Shown: piece after piece, positions 24,642-29,048 of the stretch
How the letters are laid out: each line of letters opens with the position of its first letter
Numbering within the stretch: the first letter of the stretch is position 1
Notes under the pieces: model-generated
The model's database searches: none
Seen by the model: only the letters and a program-made list of their open reading frames with translations
What the model was told of the DNA's origin: nothing
From: an uncultured Clostridia bacterium
Lineage (GTDB): Bacteria > Bacillota > Clostridia > TANB77 > CAG-508
Assembly (NCBI GenBank): GCA_934153805.1
Contig: CAKPFO010000012.1
Coordinates: forward strand, 1 to 29,048
Length of the DNA: 29,048 nucleotides
Direction of reading: 5' to 3'
Program-made: the position numbers and the translations under genes

Positions 24642-25244
24642 ATGCATATAAAGTTTAATTCTGTATCATTTAGTGTAAGTCTTATGTTTTTTATAATGTA
24701 TTTATTTGGTTTTAGTAATGTTTTTGAATATGGAGAAAAATATATGATAGCAATTACCTTTGCTACATTAGTAACTGATATGCAATGGGATATTACAGAT
24801 GCAGTAAAAACAGTAGCAAAAGTAGATATTGCAAAGAAAAAATTTAATTATAATGAACATTTTAAAAATGCATTAAAATTATATTGTTTACTGATTTTAT
24901 CAGTAATAATAATGTCTGTGATTGCATATCCATTTTACAAACCGGATTTAAAGATATCAAGTATATTTATTTTATTACATATATTAGATTTTATGTTAGG
25001 ACCATTTATAGAAATAAAGATTTGTTTTTTACAGTTAGAAGATTCAGCATTTAAGATGACATTAAACATGATAATTGCTTATATTATAAGAACAATTATA
25101 TCATTTGCACCAACGCCATTTTGTACAATTATAGGACAAATGTGTTCAACTATATATAAATTAATTTGTACAAAAATTAATTTTAAAAAATATAAAAATA
25201 AAAGTAATATACTACAAGAAGATGAAAACACTTCTATAATATAG
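24642..25244 (+). CDS. MATE-like membrane protein, probably 5'-truncated
   Basis: A 200-residue hydrophobic protein with about five membrane segments. LVTDMQWDITDAVKTVAKVD, LHILDFMLGPFIEIKICFLQ and FAPTPFCTIIGQMCSTIYKL recall half of a MATE/NorM-type transporter. Complete MATE transporters have about 450 residues, so this is about half. The first ATG sits within or next to a TATAAT-like sequence and has no ribosome binding site, which supports a decayed or shortened gene. The basic C-terminal tail looks intact. It could still be a stand-alone small membrane protein. Confidence 0.5.
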   Translation: MHIKFNSVSFSVSLMFFIMYLFGFSNVFEYGEKYMIAITFATLVTDMQWDITDAVKTVAKVDIAKKKFNYNEHFKNALKLYCLLILSVIIMSVIAYPFYKPDLKISSIFILLHILDFMLGPFIEIKICFLQLEDSAFKMTLNMIIAYIIRTIISFAPTPFCTIIGQMCSTIYKLICTKINFKKYKNKSNILQEDENTSII

Positions 25245-25250
25245 TGTACT

Positions 25251-25288
25251 AAAACGATATAATTTTAATAAATTATATCGTTTTATAT
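25251..25288 (+). terminator. Rho-independent terminator
   Basis: AAAACGATATAATTT (25251-25265) and its perfect complement (25270-25284) form a 15-bp stem with loop TAAT and a T-rich tail. It marks the right border of the accessory island. Confidence 0.8.
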
Positions 25289-25352
25289 TGTTAAAAGTAA
25301 ATAAAATGTATATAATAAGAACATAACGAAAAAAGTCAAAAAGGGGAAAAAA

Positions 25353-26249
25353 ATGTATTACGGATATGATTTTGTAGAGGTAAAAAAGAAAAGCAACAAA
25401 GGAAGAAATATTGTGTTAATATTATTGGTTTTAGTTGCCATTGGTGGAGCAATATATACTGGAATAAAGACTGCCGAATATGTTAATAATCAAAAAATAG
25501 AAGAAGCTAGAATAAAAGAACAAGAACAGTTAGAAGAGCAAAAAAGAATAGAAGAAGAGAAAAAAGAACAAGAAAAATTAAAAAATTCACAAAATTTGAC
25601 AGAAGAACAAATACAAGCGATAGAAAATATATATTCTTCTGAAGAAAAGAGAGTTTTCTTAACATTTGATGATGGACCAACAACATCAGTAACTCCATAT
25701 ATTTTGGATTTATTAAAGCAAGAAAATATAAAAGCTACATTTTTTGTGTTAGGAAATAGAGCAAAAGCAAATCCAGATTTAATAAAAAGAGAATTTGAAG
25801 AAGGGCATTATATAGCAAATCATGGATATACTCATAAATATAGTTCAATTTATACAAATACACAAACAGTATTAGATGAATATAATTACACAGAAGAGCG
25901 TATACAAGAAGCTTTGGAAAATCCAAATTACCATTCTAGAGTATTTAGATTTCCAGGAGGTTCTGTTGGAGGATATTATAAAGCAATAAAGAAAGAAGCA
26001 AAACAATATCTAAGACAAAACAATATTGCATCATTAGATTGGAATTCGTTAACAAAAGATGCTGAAGGTGCGCATACAAAAGAGGCATTACTTGAAAATG
26101 CAATAGCAACTATTGGAAATAAAAACAGTGTTGTTATATTAATGCACGATGCTGCAGACAAAATTTTAACGTATGAAACATTACCAGACTTAATACAATA
26201 TTTAAGAGAGAACGGTTATAGTTTTAAAAATTTATATGATATTATATAG
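25353..26249 (+). CDS. Membrane-anchored polysaccharide deacetylase (NodB domain)
   Basis: A 298-residue protein: short cytoplasmic N-terminus, one transmembrane helix (VLILLVLVAIGGAIYTGIKT), an extracellular Glu/Lys-rich coiled coil (residues ~48-80), then a NodB deacetylase domain (CE4). Catalytic motifs are complete: VFLTFDDGPTTSVTPYILD (catalytic and metal-binding Asp pair), HGYTH (zinc-binding His), RFPGGSVGGYY, LDWNSLTKDA and VVILMHDAA (catalytic His). It probably de-N-acetylates peptidoglycan or another surface glycan. RBS AAGGGGAA precedes the ATG. The trxB-like gene follows 12 bases after the stop, so they may be cotranscribed. Confidence 0.92.
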   Translation: MYYGYDFVEVKKKSNKGRNIVLILLVLVAIGGAIYTGIKTAEYVNNQKIEEARIKEQEQLEEQKRIEEEKKEQEKLKNSQNLTEEQIQAIENIYSSEEKRVFLTFDDGPTTSVTPYILDLLKQENIKATFFVLGNRAKANPDLIKREFEEGHYIANHGYTHKYSSIYTNTQTVLDEYNYTEERIQEALENPNYHSRVFRFPGGSVGGYYKAIKKEAKQYLRQNNIASLDWNSLTKDAEGAHTKEALLENAIATIGNKNSVVILMHDAADKILTYETLPDLIQYLRENGYSFKNLYDII

Positions 26250-26261
26250 GAGAATTATATT

Positions 26262-27131
26262 ATGGAATATGATGCTATTGTAGTAGGAAGTGGACCAGCA
26301 GGAATATCTGCTAGTTTATATATGGCAAGAGCTAATCTAAAAGTATTAATTGTGTCTAAAGGAATAGGAACATTAGACAAAGTTAGCAAAATAGAAAATT
26401 ACTATGGACTAGAGAAAGCAATAACAGGGAAAGAACTACAAGAAAATGGAATAAATCAAGCAAAAAAGTTAGGAGTAGAATTTATAAAAGATGAAGTTGT
26501 TCAAATTGATTACAACGATATATTTGAAGTAGAAACAGTTAACAGTAAATATAAATCAAGAGTAGTAATATTAGCTACAGGAATATCAAGAAAGGAACCA
26601 AATATAGAAGGAATAAAGGAATTTGAGGGTAAAGGAATAAGTTATTGTGCTACGTGTGATGGATTTTTCTTTAGAGGAAAGGATGTAGCTGTTTTAGGCA
26701 GTAAAGATTATGCATTGCATGAAGCAGAACACCTAAAGCAAGTTGCAAATTCTGTAACCATGCTTACAAATGGGGAACAACCTGTAGAAAACAGAAGCAT
26801 AGATGTAAATGTTGAGGAGAAAAAAATAAGAGAATTTAGAGGACAAAATAGAATAGAAGAAATAGAATTTGAAGATAATACTACTAAAAAAATAGATGGA
26901 GTATTTGTTGCGATAGGAACAGCCACAAGTAGTGATTTAGCAAGAAAAATAGGAGCAATGCTAGATGAAAGAGGAAATATAAGAGTAGACGAAAATATGC
27001 AAACTAATATACCAAAACTATATGCTTGTGGGGATTGCACGGGAGGAATTTTGCAAATATCGAAAGCTGTATATGAAGGCATGATAGCTGGGATGAGTGC
27101 TATTAAAAATGTAAAGAAAGGAATGAATTGA
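26262..27131 (+). CDS. trxB: Thioredoxin reductase-like flavoprotein, probably ferredoxin-type
   Basis: A 289-residue two-domain flavoprotein. FAD-binding motifs are DAIVVGSGPAGISASLYMAR at the start and YACGDCTGGILQISKAVYEG at the end, with LATGI between. The redox-active pair is in YCATCDGFF. Unlike NADPH-dependent TrxB, the second nucleotide motif (usually GGGDSA) reads GSKDYALHE, and the HRR-type NADP-phosphate motif is absent (MLTNGEQP instead). Family knowledge: loss of both is typical of the ferredoxin-dependent flavin thioredoxin reductases of Clostridia. Electrons probably pass to the thioredoxin encoded one base downstream. The start follows an AGGAG site. Confidence 0.85.
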   Translation: MEYDAIVVGSGPAGISASLYMARANLKVLIVSKGIGTLDKVSKIENYYGLEKAITGKELQENGINQAKKLGVEFIKDEVVQIDYNDIFEVETVNSKYKSRVVILATGISRKEPNIEGIKEFEGKGISYCATCDGFFFRGKDVAVLGSKDYALHEAEHLKQVANSVTMLTNGEQPVENRSIDVNVEEKKIREFRGQNRIEEIEFEDNTTKKIDGVFVAIGTATSSDLARKIGAMLDERGNIRVDENMQTNIPKLYACGDCTGGILQISKAVYEGMIAGMSAIKNVKKGMN

Positions 27132-27132
27132 A

Positions 27133-27444
27133 ATGTCAAATTTAAAAATTACAAGTGAGAACTTTGAAAAAGAGGTATTAGAATCAAATGAGCCTGTTTT
27201 AATAGATTTTTATGCTACATGGTGCGGCCCATGTAAAATGATGTCTCCAATTGTAGAAGAAATTGCAAAAGAATTAGAAGGAAAAATAAAAGTGTTTAAA
27301 GTTGATACTGATGAAGAACAAGACTTAGCAATAAAATATGGAATAATGAGCATACCAACATTTATGGTATTTAAGAATGGAAAAGTTGAAAAAACAGCAG
27401 TAGGAATGAGAGATAAAGAAGAATTAATAAATATGTGTGATTAA
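27133..27444 (+). CDS. trxA: Thioredoxin
   Basis: A 103-residue classical thioredoxin with active site WCGPCKM, cis-Pro loop SIPTFMVFKNG and C-terminal helix. It reduces disulfides in cytoplasmic proteins. It starts one base after the stop of the reductase gene, so it is almost certainly translated from the same mRNA, and it is the likely substrate of that enzyme. A 20-bp terminator hairpin follows. Confidence 0.95.
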   Translation: MSNLKITSENFEKEVLESNEPVLIDFYATWCGPCKMMSPIVEEIAKELEGKIKVFKVDTDEEQDLAIKYGIMSIPTFMVFKNGKVEKTAVGMRDKEELINMCD

Positions 27445-27466
27445 AAGAAAAATTTGTAAAAGAAAA

Positions 27467-27514
27467 TAAGCAACCTAGAGTTTTATAGTGCGATATAAAG
27501 CTCTAGGTTGCTTA
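27467..27514 (+). terminator. Terminator after trxA
   Basis: TAAGCAACCTAGAG (27467-27480) with TTTATA continues into its complement at 27494-27514: a stem of about 21 bp with one wobble pair and a six-base loop. Confidence 0.85.
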
Positions 27515-27550
27515 TTATTAGATACTTTTAATACAAAATTGCAAAAAAGT

Positions 27551-27579
27551 TTGAAAATTATAAAAATGTGTGTTATAAT
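27551..27579 (+). promoter_or_regulatory. Promoter of the Spo0A-C-like gene
   Basis: TTGAAA (27551-27556), a 17-base spacer and TATAAT (27574-27579). AAGGAGG precedes the ATG at 27642. Confidence 0.7.
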
Positions 27580-27641
27580 ACATTATGTAAATAAAAGTTT
27601 TTATATTATAATTCATTGAGTTATAACAAGGAGGCAATCTT

Positions 27642-28103
27642 ATGAGAAAGAGAACAGATGGAGAAAAGGCGGCAATGGGACGGATAGTTCCAATCTTAGA
27701 GGGGTTAGATATTAAGAAAAACACCCGAGGATATATGCCACTTTTAGACCTGATGTCATATGCGGCTGCTTATCCTAATGTAAAGTTAAGAGATATAATA
27801 GACGAGTTGTCAAATAACAATACATACATAGGAATAAGCATTACCGAAGACAAAAAGGACAATCAGGTATTTCCTGCAATGGTTAGAACTATTGAATCAG
27901 CCTTTGAAAGAGGAAGAGATACACAGTTAAAAGATCTGGGTATTTCTAAAGAGGTAATAGACAAGGTCTTAGATTCAAAAGGAGATAAAGAAGACCAGCT
28001 GGAGCTCTTAGAAGTCCTTGGAGAGGAGTATAAGAGTTATTCTCATGAAGAGAGAATAGTATTTTACTTTGTAAAGAAAATACTAAAATATTTAGGTTAT
28101 TAA
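27642..28103 (+). CDS. Stand-alone Spo0A-C-terminal-like protein
   Basis: A 153-residue protein. Residues ~15-100 resemble the DNA-binding C-terminal domain of Spo0A: IVPILEGLDIKKNTRGYMPL corresponds to Spo0A's I-x-E-I-G-V-x-x-x-x-x-GY-x-x-L segment, and VFPAMVRTIESAFERG to its V-x-x-AIRHAIE-x-AW-x-RG recognition-helix region. There is no receiver domain. The remainder is a helical acidic tail (KGDKEDQLELLEVLGEEYKS). It may bind DNA near sporulation or stationary-phase promoters. Codon use is G+C-richer than its neighbours (CTG, CTC, GTC, CGG), which hints at transfer or different selection. It has its own promoter and terminator. The assignment is by eye. Confidence 0.55.
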   Translation: MRKRTDGEKAAMGRIVPILEGLDIKKNTRGYMPLLDLMSYAAAYPNVKLRDIIDELSNNNTYIGISITEDKKDNQVFPAMVRTIESAFERGRDTQLKDLGISKEVIDKVLDSKGDKEDQLELLEVLGEEYKSYSHEERIVFYFVKKILKYLGY

Positions 28104-28110
28104 ACCAAAG

Positions 28111-28140
28111 GGCACTCTAGCAATAGAGTGTCTGTTTCTA
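28111..28140 (+). terminator. Terminator after the Spo0A-C-like gene
   Basis: GGCACTCTA (28111-28119) pairs with TAGAGTGTC (28124-28132) across loop GCAA, followed by a short T-rich tail. A partial copy of the CAATATATTATCAAA repeat lies at 28149, shared with 9527 and 10478. Confidence 0.65.
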
Positions 28141-28218
28141 TTTCTAGACAATATATTATCAAAGAGTTTAAATAAATCTTAAAAGCTTACAAATTCTAAC
28201 AAAATTGTAATGTTAGCC

Positions 28219-28264
28219 TTGACAAACAATTCAAAAGATATTATAATGTTAACCAAAGTTAACA
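28219..28264 (+). promoter_or_regulatory. DtxR-like gene promoter with palindromic operator
   Basis: TTGACA (28219-28224), a 17-base spacer and TATAAT (28242-28247) are a perfect sigma-A promoter. Immediately downstream, TGTTAAC-CAAA-GTTAACA (28247-28264) is a perfect dyad overlapping the -10 end and start point. It is well placed for autorepression, and its TTAAC half-sites are like those of DtxR/MntR-type regulators. Confidence 0.75.
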
Positions 28265-28278
28265 AAAAGGAGAAAGTT

Positions 28279-28731
28279 ATGATATCAAAGTCTTTAGAAG
28301 AATACCTAAAAACGATATATATATTAAAAAAGCAAAATGAAAATGTGCGAGTTACAGATATTGCTAACAAAATGAACTGCACTAAGCCAAGTGTCAATAA
28401 AGCAATAAAAAATTTAAAGGAAAATGAAATGGTAAACTATCAATCATATGGAACTATAGAACTTACCGAAAAAGGTGAAGAATTAGCTAAAAAAATATTA
28501 GAAGCATATGACATAGTTTATTTATTTTTAAAAGATGTTTTGAATTTAGAAAATGAACAAGCAAAAAAAGAAGCAGAAAACATCAAATCTGTAATATCAG
28601 ATGATACAACAAATAAACTTGCAAAATATATTCACAAAGTTTTAGGTTTAACAAATTTAGATTGTGACTATGATATAAATAAGGAAAAATGTAGACGTTG
28701 TGCAAGAAGGACAAGTGTAATAAGCAATTAA
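28279..28731 (+). CDS. DtxR-family transcriptional regulator with C-terminal Cys cluster
   Basis: A 150-residue regulator. The winged helix (residues 1-60) reads SLEEYLKTIYILKKQNENVR, then VTDIANKMNCTKPSVNKAIK and YGTIELTEKGEELAKKILE. The dimerisation domain follows, with VYLFLKDVLNLENEQAKKEA and VISDDTTNKLAKYIHKVLG. The standard family ligands are missing: the usual RH is AY, and the EHVISD motif reads KSVISDD. Instead the end carries LDCDYDINKEKCRRCARR, a C-x8-C-x2-C cluster. Its neighbour is sufC, so it may sense Fe-S or iron status and control the suf operon and itself. I chose ATG 28279 for its GGAG site; an upstream reading would run through the operator. Confidence 0.8.
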   Translation: MISKSLEEYLKTIYILKKQNENVRVTDIANKMNCTKPSVNKAIKNLKENEMVNYQSYGTIELTEKGEELAKKILEAYDIVYLFLKDVLNLENEQAKKEAENIKSVISDDTTNKLAKYIHKVLGLTNLDCDYDINKEKCRRCARRTSVISN

Positions 28732-28861
28732 CATTTTGTAGTGTTAAAAAGTTTAAAAATCTTGATGTAAAAAAAGTACGCGTCGATATTTTTACTGAAT
28801 TTTGCATAGCAATTCTTTAATAAAAGTATGTGATAGATTAATTTAAGAAGGGAAATAGAAA

Positions 28862-29048
28862 ATGAGTAACGAATTATTAGAAATAAAAGATTTACATGTA
28901 AATGCGGGAGAAAAAGAAATCTTAAAAGGAATAGATTTAAATATAAAAAAAGGAGAAATCCATGTAATAATGGGACCAAATGGTTCTGGTAAAACTACAA
29001 CTGCAAATGCAATATTAAATAATCCAGAATACACAAAAACAAATGGAA
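28862..29048 (+). CDS. sufC: Fe-S cluster assembly ATPase SufC, 3' end outside window
   Basis: The first 62 residues of an ABC-type ATPase. SNELLEIKDLHVNAGEKEIL is the typical SufC opening, and IHVIMGPNGSGKTTTANAIL contains Walker A (GPNGSGKTT). SufC powers the SufBCD scaffold that builds iron-sulfur clusters. The window ends inside the gene, so signature and Walker B motifs cannot be checked. RBS GAAGGGA precedes the ATG. The upstream DtxR-like regulator gene, 130 bases away on the same strand, is the likely controller. Confidence 0.9.
   Translation, partial: MSNELLEIKDLHVNAGEKEILKGIDLNIKKGEIHVIMGPNGSGKTTTANAILNNPEYTKTNG

Noticed and set aside
13320..25290. Duplicate of the tRNA-Leu 3' end as an attachment site
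   Set aside because: The only partial resemblances to the tRNA end are short GCACCA strings (for example near 14221 and 18757), too short to call att sites. Large serine recombinases also do not usually use tRNA ends.
1..29048. Search for a CRISPR array
   Set aside because: No regularly spaced direct repeats with unique spacers were seen. The repeats found are inverted or dispersed.
1..29048. DGR reverse transcriptase, accessory (Avd-like) gene or template repeat within the window
   Set aside because: No protein with a YxDD-type reverse transcriptase motif and no A-rich near-copy of 1907-2020 was found, so only the target is claimed.

Overview
The window is AT-rich throughout, with A-heavy coding strands, AGA/AAA/ATA-rich codon use, strong GGAGG-type ribosome binding sites and sigma-A-like promoters. 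A spore germination protease gene (gpr) points to an endospore-forming lineage. Together these suggest an uncultured, low-GC anaerobic member of the Clostridia. I cannot assign a genus.

Layout. (1) 1-2120: a short promoter-to-terminator transcription unit, then a pilin-like protein carrying a formylglycine-generating-enzyme/C-type-lectin fold domain. Its last ~110 bases look like the variable region of a diversity-generating retroelement (DGR) target. (2) 2230-12045: core genes murB, a yvcK/glmR-like gene, a glycogen debranching enzyme, holA, gpr, traX (minus strand) and pgi. Two large foldback (inverted-repeat) elements and a small palindromic repeat sit between them. (3) 12061-13338: a secreted, membrane-anchored cohesin-domain protein (minus strand) and tRNA-Leu(CAA). 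(4) 13350-25290: an accessory, decaying island. It holds a GNAT acetyltransferase, an unknown protein, a truncated dinD copy, a Cys-rich small protein, a possible mobilisation-protein remnant, an MFS transporter, the wrecked 3' end of a large serine recombinase (DUF4368), a BRO-family protein coupled to a class I glutamine amidotransferase, nitroreductase and transglutaminase-like pseudogenes with internal deletions, an intact dinD, a deoxyribosyltransferase-like/P-loop pair and a probably truncated MATE-like protein. (5) 25350-29048: housekeeping again, with a polysaccharide deacetylase, a thioredoxin reductase-like flavoprotein, thioredoxin, a stand-alone Spo0A-C-like protein, a DtxR-family regulator with its own operator, and the start of sufC.

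How the genes work together. murB makes peptidoglycan precursor, and yvcK-type proteins link carbon flux to the cell wall. The debranching enzyme and pgi feed glucose polymers into glycolysis. The trxB-like/trxA pair forms a redox relay that probably runs on ferredoxin, because the NADPH motifs are missing. The DtxR-like protein beside sufC has lost the usual metal ligands and gained a C-terminal Cys cluster, which suggests an Fe-S-sensing regulator of the suf operon.

The most unusual signals are: the DGR-like variable region with no reverse transcriptase or template in the window; palindromes at one homologous position inside three BRO/DinD-family genes, with paired substitutions between the two dinD copies; the DtxR-to-SufR-like conversion; and the 211-base foldback between the debranching enzyme and holA genes.
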